A stretch of 64,000 nucleotides of DNA from Ricinus communis (Eukaryota; Streptophyta; Magnoliopsida; Malpighiales; Euphorbiaceae), in contig NC_063258.1 in assembly GCF_019578655.1 (NCBI RefSeq), positions 27,842,802 through 27,906,801 of the forward strand, written 5' to 3'. Positions 14,654 through 27,586 of this stretch are shown here, piece by piece. Under the pieces are notes generated by a model. The model did not search any database. It saw nothing but the letters and a program-made list of their open reading frames with translations, and was not told where the DNA came from. The position numbers were made by a program, and so were the translations under genes. Within the stretch, counting starts at the first letter, position 1. Every line of letters starts with the position of its first letter.

Positions 14654-17061
14654 AAATATGATTTTTACCTGGATTTCGTTTTGAAGCATTAATCTGGAGA
14701 CATGATAGGGATCTTCATCAAGAATGATGGATGTGTGATGGAGAGGCGGTGGAGAGATGATGGTGGAGATGGGATGTGAAGGCCTACTTATATGGAAGGC
14801 TGTGGTAGCAATCTGATGGTGTACATGGTGGTGTTGTGGCTGTGGCTGTGGCTGTTGCTGCTGTTGATGATGATGATGAGGAGGAGGAGGATGATGATCA
14901 TGGGCCAGGTGATGTGGCCTATGATGGTGCTCCCGAATCTCATCACACGTGCCTGATACTTGGGTTTCCCTTGCCGTTGAAGCCTCTGCTATCCCCACCT
15001 GAAATGGACACAACCCTTCATGAAGCAGTAGTTTGCTAGCGAGTCTATTTTCAGATCCTTCCAATTTCCCTTTACTTCTCTTTCCAAGTCTTTGCGTTTT
15101 TCTATCAGTTTTGGAATGTTGACTCCATTTTAATGTTACTTACCACTTTCTGTGGGCTAAGAATGCTTAGTGTGTTAGCTGACAAAGATAATCGAGTAAG
15201 GTCCATAGAGATTTTCATGCTGAATTTGCAAGCAATAAACTTAAGAAAAGTAACCCTAGAAACTTTTTCAAATCTTCCCTCCCTTTACTTTTATTCTTTA
15301 TCATTGATGTTGAGATTTTAAAAAAACTTGAATAATATTGGTAAATGAAAGAAAATTACGTTCATCAATTGCTTAACCAAACGAAAAAAAGAGAGAAAGA
15401 AGAAAAAGAAGAAGAAAGAAAAGGTTGAAGACGTAACTTGCAATAGCTTGGTGTGTGTGTGCACATATATATTTTTTGTTTTTTTTAAATGACTGGTTGG
15501 ATGAGTAATAGACTGAAGAAGAAGATATATGTGAATGTACATGTTGAATGAATGAAATGAGATGTATGAATGTATATATATATACCTCATCAAAGGTTTT
15601 CCTGAAAGGGGGAAAGCCAAAATGATCCGATTTTAAGTGTTGAATATCCATGGCAGTATAAGTTGATAGTGCAACAGCAACACCAGCTCCAGTTATTTCA
15701 TCTCTCTGTGGATTTATTTCTTTAGAAGAGCAACTTCCACTACCACTATCCCTTCTGCTATTAGGATCACTGCTTCCTTCACCAGTAGTTGCACTCCTAT
15801 CAGTCCAATTGCATTGCCTTGGCTGTGTCTGATAGAAGATCTTTGAAACTACAAGTTCTCCTTCTTTCTCTTCCTCATGCTGACCAAGGTGGTATTGATG
15901 CATAACCCAATTAGTCTTTTCGGGTTTTCGATTTTTCCCAAAATTTGTATAGAGGACTAGGATCTTCTTGCACCCTTTTTGTTTTCCATTCACCATAACT
16001 GGTCTTGTCTTGCCTGTTTTATGCCACCTTGTTTCTCCACCTTGTAAGTCACATTCAGTTTGAATTTTTCTTCTCTTTCTTGTTCCAGTTGTGTAAGCCT
16101 TGGAGGGTCTATGAAAGAAATGCCTGCTCAAGCCATCTCTTGTAACTCCTGCAAGAAAATTGTGACACAAAATTCTTTTACCAAAATCAAAGTTAGGTTC
16201 ACTTAGGTGTAACAAACTGTGACAGAAAATAGTATTCTTCAAAAGTCATAAAACCCTGCATATAGTTAACTCTCAGCTTTTTTTTTTTTATATGTATATA
16301 ATTCAAGAATTTGATAAAGATTGAACAGGCATAGAAGCAAAGAAAAAAAGAAAGGAAAAGAAAATAATAATAATATGTGTATTTGAAATAATATTTAACC
16401 TGGAAGTTTCTCAGGATGGGTGTAACAAATCCCATCTTCTCCTTCGATAGTGGGAATGAACTCATCAATCAAAGGGTGAGACTTCATGTCTTTGGCTACT
16501 ACTTTTGCTTCAAGGTGTTCTATCAGTTCTTGGTCTGTAGGATCAAATTTCACTCCTGCTGGTAGACCTAGCCAATCCTGAAAACTCCGTACAAATCCAA
16601 GTAAAGATGAAAACTGTAAAGTTTAATATAAACTATACCATTAAACATATAAATCCCAATTTAAAAAAATAATAATGAATGGAGGGAGCTAGAGCGGGAG
16701 AAAGAGAGAGACAAGCGAAGAGAAAGCGAAGCTTTAGTTTAACTCAATTTGGGTTTGTTCAAAGGAAATAAACCAAAAGAAAGAAAAAGAGTAACAAAAA
16801 AAAAAAGATTGAGAATATAACATGAAGCATAATTCTTGTTTTTTTTTTTTTTTGCTTTGCAATATTCCTTTTTTCTTTTGTTCAAAAAATCTATTTCAAG
16901 TTAAAGAATAAAAGAAGAATTGTAATAATAATCCGTACCGGTTTTCCTTCAAGCTTGTGTCCACAACCAGGGCATTGCTTGGATCCACAAAGCTGATGCT
17001 CTTCAAGCTTTGCATCTATGAGATCGGAGCTACTGATTGAGCCTAAATTACTCTTATTCAT
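12752..17061 (-). CDS. NAC075: NAC domain transcription factor, NAC075/NAC073 (SND) subgroup
   Basis: Six minus-strand exons join in frame: 17061-16939, 16577-16400, 16148-15586, 14998-14669, 14111-13983 and 12841-12752, giving 470 residues. The N-terminus MNKSN and the Cys/His cluster [17 protein letters not shown] (about 25-41) are diagnostic of this subgroup. The NAC domain covers about 46-208: [20 protein letters not shown] opens subdomain [13 protein letters not shown] follows, and then the basic GTRKRRKI and [11 protein letters not shown] blocks. The C-terminal half is the activation region, with His/Gln/Pro-rich runs at about 312-349 and a second Q2-H8-Q5-H3 run at about 399-416. It ends [19 protein letters not shown], also conserved in the family. 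Known relatives act in secondary wall and vessel gene control and in flowering time. The five introns include (TA)n arrays near a donor and an acceptor. The family and subgroup are clear; the function in this plant is inferred. Confidence 0.95.
12871..12898. repeat. Microsatellite (AT)n in NAC075 intron 5, close to the acceptor
   Basis: Fourteen AT units begin about 30 bases upstream (in transcript sense) of the exon 6 acceptor at 12,842, where a branch point and T-rich tract would normally lie. Confidence 0.9.
13850..13881. repeat. A15-T14 homopolymer palindrome in NAC075 intron 5
   Basis: Fifteen A residues are followed directly by fourteen T residues and then AAA. This is a perfect inverted repeat without a loop, within an intron. 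Confidence 0.9.
14614..14651. repeat. Microsatellite (AT)n just inside NAC075 intron 4
   Basis: About 38 bases of alternating AT start some 17 bases past the exon 4 donor at 14,668 in transcript sense. Confidence 0.9.
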
Positions 17062-18688
17062 TGCTCTTGCTAGCTGATGCTATCTTCTTTCTCTTAAACT
17101 CTTGAAATCTTCTATGAAGTTTTCAACTTTGTATAATAGTTTGGCTCTCATATCCCTTCTTAGCTATCTATACATAAACCAAAATCATGAATTTGAGATC
17201 TGATAATACTGGGCGTTATATGTATTAGATAAGTCTACAATGAACCTGAAACAAAAACATATTTGCATAAAATATATGATCTCCTGAGCCTGTTTTTGAG
17301 ATGGTATTAAAGAAAGAAGAGATGATTTAAAAACCAAGAAAACAAGAACTCAACATACAAGAAAATAGACTGTGACATACTATGTACAAAGTAACCTAAG
17401 CTCAAATCAAGAAAACAAGCAATACCCAGATGTGGAAAGAGGATCAAAACTTGAAATATAATTAAACATGTATACATGTATGTTTATGTACCCTAAAAGA
17501 ACAAAAATAAAAGTAAATAAATAAAAGAAGAGAGAAGTTAGAGGAAGTTGAGCTAGAAAGAGTATCAAGAGCAGGAAAAGAAGAAACTGTGAGAGTAGGA
17601 GGGAGCTATAAAACCTGCTTTAACCATGGAAAAAACACCAGAAATCCTTCTCTCTCTATACTCTCTTAACTTTAACTGAAGCTATGAAGAAGATTTATTT
17701 ATTTATTTTTTTCAAAAAAAAAAAAAAAAGGAAAAGGTAACCTCAAGCCTAGACACACCAACTTTAAGGCTTTGCTAATTTAAGTAGCGCATGTAGGCGG
17801 TTAATGTGAGAGAAAGAAAGAAAGATATAGAGTGAGAGAGAGAGAAGGAAAAAAATAAAAAAAAAATAAAAAACAAAGAAAAGAGAAAGAGAAGGAGAGA
17901 GAGAGAAAACAGGATAGAAAGTTATAAAAAATAAAAATAAACAAAACAAAATCCAACTGGGTTTTTTATTTTTTATTTTTTCCCTCTAAAGCATAAGGCT
18001 TTCTCTCTTCTTCTCTTTCTTTCTTTCTTTCTTTCTCTCTCTGTATCAGACACAAACACATATAGGATATGATATATTCACTCACACCTTTGTTTTGAGG
18101 CCATCTTGACTGCTAAAGCAAAAGGAAGGAAAGAAAGAAAGAAAGAAACGGCCTACAAACAGCTGTTACATTCAAAAGCATATCAAGAATTCAAGAAACC
18201 CTTGCCAATATATCCGTATAAAAATTCTGATTATTTGATTTTATCGATATTTATTTAACCAAAACAAATAAAATAAAACCCATAATCACTCACTTTGTAT
18301 TCTGATGGTAAAAGGGGTATAAAGCTAAGAACTTTAATTCATAGATTTCTCTACCGCAGAATGAAAAGAAGAAAAACTACTACCGAGTGTTTATATAAAA
18401 GTAATTGTAGTAAACTTTGAGTAACAAAGACGGTATTGGGGTTACTTACAGTTTTATTTCTTGTTTTATTTGGTTGCCTTGCTAATTAACAGATTATAGT
18501 TACTTAATAAAAGTAAAGCTCTTTGTTTTTCTTTTCTTTTTTTTATAAATAATTTTGGAGGAGAGAATAGAAATTGGAGAAGGGAAAATAAATAAATAAA
18601 GAAAGAATGAAGGAATGAATGAATGGTAGGAACTCACATGGGTTTTGAGCTGGAGTGGTGATCATGATTCTTTTGCTATGAATGTTGC

Positions 18689-18733
<45 letters not shown>

Positions 18734-18830
18734 GAATTACGGGTTGCTTGATATGCAAGGCAAATGAGCAGTGTACTTGATGGACCACCACCACCCCCTC
18801 TTATTAGAGCTATTATAAAATCATATCATA
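17062..18830 (-). promoter_or_regulatory. GA-rich leader/promoter region upstream of NAC075
   Basis: No coding exon of another gene is visible here. The region is packed with GA/CT tracts (about 17,800-17,915, 18,001-18,043, 18,128-18,149 and 18,697-18,731). These are typical of plant 5' leaders and promoters and are candidate GAGA-type sites for BPC proteins. A TATA-like TATATAAA on the minus strand at 18,390-18,397 is one possible core promoter. It would imply a leader of about 1.3 kb, perhaps with an untranslated intron. The transcription start cannot be fixed from sequence alone. Confidence 0.4.
18697..18731. repeat. Microsatellite (GA)n upstream of NAC075
   Basis: About 17 GA units on the plus strand, that is CT on the NAC075 sense strand, within the presumed promoter or leader. 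Confidence 0.9.
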
Positions 18831-21800
18831 TACAAGAAAAAAAAAATGAAGAAATTAATACCCAGAAAAAAAAGAAGAAAATTACGAAACTTCAAGCTGA
18901 AGCAGACATAACCCGTGTAATAAAACATTAGCTTGTCTCGAACTTTTTGTCTAATGTGTGTGTATATATATATATATGCATGTATATGATAATGTATATT
19001 TTAGGATATACATATAAGTATGCACTATTCTTTTAACCCCTTAATTATTATTTTCTTTTTTGGTGGGTTGATATAGATATATAAATATGAATATACTATT
19101 TACAAGGCTATGTTATGTTAAATAGTGATTAAAATCCACTATCAAGAAGTGGGGCCATGTTAGAAATGTTTGTGTAGGCTTAAAGTATCTTGGATCGGAT
19201 GATGGTGTTAGAATTCACGTTTATAACATTCTTTTGGGCAGTCAAGAGTAAATGATGGAGGGACCAAAGATATGTTTTGATGGCTATGATTGCTCCTCTT
19301 TTTTTTCTTTTTTCCCTAAATCTATATATATCATTTTTTTTCTTTTTAAAATTATTTATCAAATGGGGGAAATTATGGAAAGAAGAATATATGCTATAGG
19401 TTGATATTTGTATATGAAACATAAAGAGTGTGCAAGTTGTGAACAAATCTTTGATTATTAGGCTTCTCTTTTTGTCCCATAGGAATGAAGAAGAGGATCA
19501 AATACATATGAGATTATCCAATTGGTTGACCTTCCACCATATATAATCTAGCTCTACATATATATATATAAACATTAACCCTATATTCTTTTTTATATAA
19601 TTTTTGTGTTTCTTGATTCTTTACATGTGCTATAATTATATATTTTGCAATTATTTTGAGTTTCTCAAGCTTATATGTACACTGATTTTTGTCTCTTTTA
19701 TAAAGAGAAAAAGAAAAATGTGGGAAGGAATGAATAAGAATGAGTAGAAATTCTGCATAGAATGTACATACATGATATATTCCTCAAAATTAAAATTTTA
19801 AAAAAAAAAAAGTAAAATAAATTTCTTTTCAGGATGCAGTCTTGTGGAAGAAAGACTTTATAGTATAACTCATAATGTATGAGAATATAATCTCTTACAA
19901 TGAGAACAATTTTCCTCTTATTTAAATTATTGTATTGGAGGATTGTGAAGTCTTATGAACTCTTTATCAGGATTAATTGTGACTACTAGATTAATCATAT
20001 AATAAAAGATATTACTTTAGGGAAATCCAAGATATTAATTATTATACTTTGGGGTCGAACTTCCCATCTTAAGGTTTTATTTCTTAGTCTATGCTCTTTT
20101 CAGTTATTTATTTTTCCCTTTTGCTATCACAACAAGAACAGAATTTGTTAAGTAAGATACCTACTATTTTCTTAGTTGATACTCTTGAAAGTAATTATAA
20201 ATACTTAGCATAAGCTCAATATCTAGATTCTCTCCAACAATAGAAACCCCAAAGAAAAAGAAAAGAAAAAAAAAAAAGGAAAAAAGATATTTCTTGAATT
20301 GGGTAATATTTTATTTAAATAGCAGACACTGACCATTAAGCTACATATTAGTCTTGATATAATAAATGAATCCACACAACATAAATTCTGATGTACGAAT
20401 CAAAGGCTTTATATGAAAGTTTCCTTTGACATATACCATATAACAACACTAACTTATCTTGGTGGATTAAATGAATGTGCTGTATCATACAAGGATGTAT
20501 TGTAAGTATAGGAGTAGTGTCAGAACTTAAGCCACTAGTTTCATTACAGGCACAATGACACTATCCTTAAGAAGGTGCAGGTTCTTATAAAATCTTTCTA
20601 CTTCACTTTCATGTGGCAAGACAGGACACCTCTTGATAATTTATGGGCATAACTCCGCTTTTGAATAGCTCTGCTTGAAAAACTCGTGTGAAAGATCAGC
20701 AAAATAAGGTTAATATTTAAACTGACAGGGACGGTGATGGTAGAGGTTTTATGTGTCTTGTAACACATTTTAAAAAAAAATAAAGTAGCTTCATTGATAT
20801 TGAACTCCTCTCCAAATCTATAAACTCTCTAATTTAAGAGTATATTAATAAGTAAATAACAAAAAATGTGTGTACATTTTAACTTTTGTAATAGAAAAAT
20901 GGGCTTTCCTCTCTCTCTCTCTCTCTCTCTCTTTCTTTAGAAGACTAGTCAATTTGATTTCATACCGGGCAGTGATGAGTAACTTTAAGAATTAAGTAAG
21001 TCATAATTTAGTAAAATAAAAGTTAATTTTGAGCAATGAAGGTAATTGAATTGTGTAATTAAGAGTAGTTAAAGAGAGCTAACAAGCATTGAGCGCTATG
21101 CAACAGAAGACAACAATATGAGTGAGTACATTAATTCAATTAACTAATCTTGGTTAGTAAATTCTGTATCTGTTTTTTATTATATAATTAAGATGAAAAA
21201 GATTAGGAGATTGTTAGCTTAGATCTCATAATTTATAAATCTCAAAAGCCTATTACTTAAATATAAATTGAATGATGGCTGTTGTCAGGGATTTGGAGTA
21301 TGGATGAGCGACTGAAAGTTGACCACTCACCCTTCAAACAAGAACGACCTCTTGGAAAAACAATTAATATCTATATATATATATGCACACAGAGATTAGA
21401 TAATTTATAAAGCTCTATCTCTATTACTTAATTCCAAATCGTAAGTATCTACACCGTGTTAAGTAATCTAATTACACATCCCATTATATATTTAGGTACT
21501 GAAGAATTCACATAAGAGTAGTAGTTATCAAAGTGGAGTAAATGTCAATTGAATGATATGGATACGAAGAACATCTACGTCCTGTGTGTTTTTTCCTTCT
21601 ACAAGAATCTTAACATAGTAAGCTTCTTTTTATCACCGACAAATCGAGTGTTTCATGATTTCAGACCCATCTTTCAGATGACAGTAACCTGCAGTTTTTG
21701 CTCCCATGCCCAACTCTCAAATGCTTGCAATTTTGCCATTAAATATGTCAAATTAATAATTGGCTGCCCAAAACTTTGACCCTAAAATACACACATATAT

Positions 21801-23156
21801 ATATGTTAGAAGGATTTTATTTTTCATGAAGAAGTTATATAAAAAAATTAGATTTTAAAGAGTAACGAAAAAGAATATTCGTGTAGGTTTATAGGTACTA
21901 TATAACATTACTGTATACAATAACACAACTAATCATAACAGAAAATCAGAAGTAATATTTTGTTTTTAAAAAAAGCTCCAAGGGTAAGTCAAAAACTTGT
22001 GAAGAAACGAGAACAAGAAGGGAAAGAAGTAAAAATAAAAGAATAGATAGGGAGTGAAAGCCGCTGACCAACTTAAAAATGTTTTAAAACAAAGCACATG
22101 GACATGGAAGATATGTCGTCCAAGTTGGGTAGGACTCCAAGCTATTGAAGCTAATGCTAGCAACAAGTATGATGTTAGGTCTATCTAATACTGTCCGTTG
22201 CTTCTGTTCTACTTCATTGGCGTTTTGACCTCCAGACTTCATTGAAATATATCACTACTATGAGAAACAATCTAATGCAGCAGCCGTTTAGATTTGTTTA
22301 CAGCAGTATAGCTTCCATTTCCAACATGCACGGGCTAGCTTGCTTCCATGTCCGACATTGACTTGCCAAAATAAGGTACAATACGCAACAGTCGTATTAG
22401 CATATATCTATCTAGTGCTAAAATATATGAAGAATTATGAGATATGGACCATTATAAAACATCCTCATCATAACAAGTCAGATGAAAACCAACCTCCTGC
22501 TTCCAGCTTCACCTTTTTATGAATTTTAGATAACCACTCAATCTCCAACCCATCGTTCTGAAAGACCAGTTTGGTGGCCCAACCAGTAGAGATTGGTTTC
22601 AAGCTAAAACCCACCAGCCTAGTGCATTCCATTGCAATCACATTTAAGCAGACACTAATCGTATCCTTTACCGAGTCCATAAGCGACTTTAAGCTCATTA
22701 AGTAGACAGATAATGGCAAATAGACAACAACTACTTCCAGCAAGGTCAGCACTAAACAGTTACAGGAAATCTCATGCCACAAATAGCAATAAGCACGTTA
22801 CGAATTGCCAACCTGTCAAATAACTCGGAAAATTTCTTTCCTCTTCCTCCCACTTGCTGGAATTTTTCACAAGACGGTGGCAGCACCATAAATGGCAAGT
22901 TGAACCACAAAAATTGCAAGTACATATCATAAGCCATCACTGGAATTTACTGACATCAAAGAGCTGATAGCCACTGAATGATTTTTCTCAAGAAAACACT
23001 TTTGGGCAGAGAAACCAATTCATGGTTTCATTTTGTTTAAGCCAGTTTGTAAACTACAAAAAATAGTCATCTTTTTCGGTGACAGCAAAAAAAGAAAAAA
23101 AAAAAATGCCACCAACATATACAGGCATATTATAATGCTGCTGCCAGGAATGCCAA
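18831..23156. other. Intergenic region between NAC075 and the MPP alpha gene
   Basis: Mostly AT-rich with short open frames and a (CT)n run at about 20,911-20,933. The part from about 22,460 to 22,960 is less AT-rich and carries two minus-strand open frames (22,468-22,782 and 22,752-22,940) that I could not match to any protein family. It could be a non-coding transcript or decayed coding sequence. Nothing else is supported. Confidence 0.5.
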
Positions 23157-23162
23157 TTTATT
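23157..23162 (-). terminator. Polyadenylation signal AATAAA of the MPP alpha gene
   Basis: A canonical AATAAA lies on the minus strand about 145 bases after the stop codon at 23,305, a sensible 3' untranslated length. Plant poly(A) signals are loose, so other sites may be used. Confidence 0.5.
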
Positions 23163-23304
23163 GATAAAATGGGGATGTCTAAGATTTCCTTATTTCAACT
23201 GAAATTGGCTGTAAAAAGCTTGAAGTTTTTCTGATCCACATCAATATAGACAACTGGTCAAAGTTTCCTCCCAGTTTGGTTCCAAAAATGAATTAAAAAC
23301 TACT

Positions 23305-26300
23305 TCATTTCGACTTGAACTTCCTGCTAATTGAATCATAGGTTGGGACGTTGACAACTGCAGAACAAAGCAAAAAAACTGTAAATTATAAAGTGACCCT
23401 TACAAAAGAATACAAGGAATTCTTAAAAACTAAGAAATACCATCTCCGTGCGATGCCATTGTAAGAGGAGAAGAAATAAGTTTCTGCGCAGTTTGAGTGA
23501 TATCTTGCAAAGTAACTGAATCTACAATCTTCAAGAAATCCTCCAAAGGTTTTCTACATGACGAACGTTTTATTAGCAAAAGGACAAACTAGATGAGAAA
23601 CCAAACGAGGAAACATGAAACCAAGAATAATCAGTGATGAAACAAAATTCAAAATAGTTAATCAGGTCAAGGCCCAGCGAAAAATTAAAGTCTCCCAGAT
23701 CATCAGCAAAAAAGAAACAAGATTTGCCATCCATCTAAAAAATCAAGAGACAAGCCACTAGCAACAAGTTGATAAACTTCATGCCCAAAAGCATTAAGAG
23801 AGTAAAGCCCACGCTACATAAAGGATTCAAGAACTGAACAACATCAGAACTCTGCTTGACACGAAACTAGAGAGAGCCAATAGGCTCAGAAATTGCAGAA
23901 GACCTCCCTTTTCATTTTCCCTTACTTATAATATCAGAAAGATCAATGACATAGCCATTCATGAAACATCCAAATAACTCCTCAACAATTAAACTTTGCA
24001 TCATCAGCATGAGGAAATAGGAGAAGGATTATAGAAAGCTAGGTATATTTGGACGATACTTAAGACTCTTTGCTATAAATGAAATGGCATTGGCTGCATA
24101 ACTAGATGCTGGATGAATGCATAGAAACATACAGAAGAAGTGATTTCAGGCAATTGAAAAAAAAAAAAAAAAAGAATCAGTAGTGGTTAAGTCATCATGA
24201 TCAAGCCCCAGCTGTACCTTTTACCATATGTCAAAATTTGTCGACCTATATCTTCTGAAACAATTATCTGCAAAATACATCTCAAGAAATGTTAGCAAAT
24301 AAAACTTGATGCACATTAATAGTCCCCTCTACTAATGCTGTTCAAGGGTATGCTTGAAACCAAGAAATGGGAGGAAACATTTACATACTCTGGATTCTAA
24401 ATTCATTAAAATAGCAGACTTTGTTGACTGTTTTGCACGATCTAGCTGCACCTGATCAACTGCAGAAAGCAAGAGATATGTAAGTAATGAGCAACTGCCT
24501 ACCAAGTCAAACATAGCCAGCATAAACAATAATTCGGCAGATAAAGGTCCTTCATCACACCTGCACCTGGTGAAGCAACTGAAATAAGCTCATTAACTGC
24601 TAAATCTATGGCTTTTGATGCAAAATTAGAACCCTGCATCCACAAGCATAAGCATCTTCAGAAGGGGCTTGCCCAAATTTATTCACCAGCATCGACAAAG
24701 CATCGACTTTATGCTTGAAGAAAAATAAAGTTAATGCCTTTAAAAACAAATTACATAGCCCAATGTGTTTCCATCTTGTGGACCCTACTGCTTGTAGAAG
24801 ACCATCAAACTTCAATAATGACTAAGTACTAGTTTTAATTTAACTAATACTTAAGAAGTGCTTTAAAATCTAAGAAGAGCTTATTAACTAATCTAATAGT
24901 AAAAAGTGTCAAGACTGCGCAAAAAGAATGAGAAAGATCTCCAAACATAAAAATGTTTTGAAGGTTCTACGCAGCAGCTTACAGTCGTAGCTTGGATACC
25001 AAATATGCCAGAATGATGGTAAATGTTGCTGAATGCTGTGAAAGATTCAATTTGTGGATAGTCATGCAAGACCCGTAGATCTGCAGATATCAACCATAAT
25101 AAGTAAGAAATAGGAGATTCCATGTATTAATATAATCATCAATAGACTTCATGCACTCGTATCCTATCCCAAATAAGAGGAGATATAGAGGGAGCAATTG
25201 CAGCATAATGTACTCCTTTTGGTACAAATCTTTTGGCCAAGGCAACACTTCATTATAGATCATGCGAACATGAGAAACTTACATAGCCTTGAGTACATTC
25301 CTTTTCCAGGGCCACCAGCTGAGAATGCGCCACCTCCACCCATTAGCATCTATAGTACAATTAGGATTAGTCTTATAATTTACTGCTGCCTTCAGATCAG
25401 CATTTGATTATGGGATATTGAACCAAAATTACATGCAAATTGAATATAAACAGCCAAGCAATACAATCAGCCACAAAGTTTTAGAGTAATGAAACATGAA
25501 TACCTGAAGAACAGTCAGTGTCATGGCACCCTTATCATCAGACCAGCCCTTTGGAGACTCAAATGCAAGAGCAAAATGGGTTCTCTGGTCCTGCAGCGAA
25601 AGAGTTAAAATATCCTAGATGGAAGGATAAGGTATGTAAAAAGATCTCTATGGGACATCTAGATGTATACCCCTGAATCTGCTTGACAACGAAAATCACC
25701 TCCTGTGTAAATGGACTGTGGCACTGGGGTTCCGCTAACTTTAGGTAGGTCGGACAAAAGGGGCTCTGCAATTGATACCAGTTCCTCGTGTTCAACACCA
25801 GAAGCCGCGAGCACCATTCGTGGAGCAGTATAATTTTCCTAAATCTCTCAAAGCAACATTAAACTGGTTTCAAATGACTTACAGAGACAATTATTCTATT
25901 TGTCAGAAAACACTGCATATGAAACAAAGACCATCTTAAGTATTGCACTGTGTCATAAACTTACAGCTACAAAATCCTCCAAGATTGTACTATTCAAACT
26001 ATTTATTGCAGATTCAGGTGCCAAAAGAGGGTTTGCCAATGGACCAGAAAAACCAGCAGAATGAATTGCTTCCAAAAGCAAGCCTTGAGGGTTTTTGGAA
26101 GCTTCACTAATCTCTGCTTTGACCTTTTGCAGCTGCACAAGATAGATTATCATTATATAAGATTTAAAATATATAATTCAAATAAAATTTGCAGCATATA
26201 GATTAAAAGTTACGAAGATTTACTTGTTCTTTAACCTCCCAATCAAGAAAGACAGGATTCCTCACGCAATCAATAAGTAACTCCACCATCTCAGGAACAT

Positions 26301-27547
26301 AAGTCCTCAGAGCATCAAAGGTGTACCCCATCTGCTCTCGAGATGCCGAGGCTTGCACAACACCCCCGATTGCCTCAACTTCCCGCACAACACGCAAGTG
26401 GCTACGATTTCTTGTGCTTTTGAATGCCATTTGCTCCAATAAATGTGTGGTGCCAAATGTGGCTGGAGACTCATAGATTGAACCACAGTTAACATATAAC
26501 CCTATTGATGCAGCAGGATTCTGGCATTCAACAGAAACCAAGGAAAAAAGTGAGCAACTTCCTTAGTAAAGCCAAGACGCAACAGGTACAGCAATATTAG
26601 AGCAACTTCAGGAAAACCCCCTGAGAGTGGAGAACATGATAAAAGGGAAAATTAATAATTAAAAAAAAAAAACCTAAGCAAATTCATACATACCGGTGAT
26701 GTTTGAGAGGCAATTTTCATGCCGTTTGAGAGAGTTGTAATCTTGGTTTCCCCAGGTGCAACATAATCAGGCAATGATGGAGGGAGTTCAACTCCTGGAA
26801 GTGGAAATTCTAGAGGCAAAGACTTGGACTTATCACCAAACAGCCAGCTAAAGATACCAACAGAGGGGGATGATTGTACAGCAGCAGCACTAGAACTTGC
26901 AAATCTGGCAGGCAACCTACAGACTGTACGATCCTGTTCACACAGTTCAATAGCTCATTTTGTACTCCAATAAACTTCTAACCTATAGGCCTCGTTAGGA
27001 TTAAATCATTTGCAAGACTTCAATTCAAATTGAATTCTTATAAAATCATGTCACTTGCGGCATGTTTTCATTTCTTTCAAAATGCCTTTCCAGACATTTA
27101 CTTATAGCAACTACGATCTTCCCAGACATTAGAATTAACTAAACAAAATCCAATAAAATCGAATATTTGCATTTTTTAGACTTTCCGAACACTGTGATAT
27201 AGTAACACCTTCTGCTAATGTTTGTAATATGATAAACAAACGTATATTCTTATGTTTATCCATTTCTCATATTTTTAATTACCAAACAAATCAATATCAA
27301 ATTATTTCACTTAACAATTTTATTTTTTTAAAATGTCACTGAATTAAACAGATCTAGCACTGAAGCAATCACGTAATAGCAGATTAAACAGGAAATAATA
27401 ATACCAATAATAAGTAATGCCAAATGTGCGACGATCATGATAGACAACATCGAATCTTAACGACATAGTAACTTCAAAATTAAGAGTTTAGAAAAGGCAA
27501 GAACTAACCTTGAGAGCCCTAAGGCGTGAAGCTGCAGTTCTGTACAT
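23305..27547 (-). CDS. MPPA: Mitochondrial-processing peptidase subunit alpha
   Basis: Thirteen exons join in frame: 27547-27509, 26933-26694, 26520-26224, 26132-25965, 25838-25671, 25590-25504, 25349-25283, 25080-24983, 24633-24561, 24459-24389, 24267-24218, 23553-23441 and 23357-23305, giving 507 residues, close to the roughly 503 usual in plants. It is an M16 peptidase-like protein. The zinc site seen in the beta subunit is degenerate here (HLLEQ at about 119-123 instead of HxxEH), as expected for alpha. The Gly-rich substrate loop GGGGAFSAGGPGKGMYSRL lies at about 337-355. The N-terminus (MYRTAASRLRALK, then Arg- and Ser-rich) is a presequence. In plants MPP is built into the cytochrome bc1 complex of the inner membrane, cleaves presequences and replaces the core proteins. 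The gene diverges from the Nudix gene. Two donors 6 bases apart after exon 9 both keep frame. Confidence 0.97.
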
Positions 27548-27577
27548 GGTGATCGATCGATCAATTGTTCGTCTATC

Positions 27578-27586
27578 AAACCCTAG
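27578..27586. promoter_or_regulatory. Telo-box-like motif AAACCCTAG in the MPP alpha leader
   Basis: It lies about 30 bases upstream of the MPP alpha ATG. Telo-boxes (AAACCCTA) near the start are common in plant genes for translation and mitochondrial biogenesis. Whether it is functional here is inference. Confidence 0.4.

Noticed and set aside
15373..15585. Continuation of the NAC075 exon 3 frame past 15,586
   Set aside because: After a clear donor the translation becomes low-complexity, while the NAC075 family sequence resumes precisely in exon 4.
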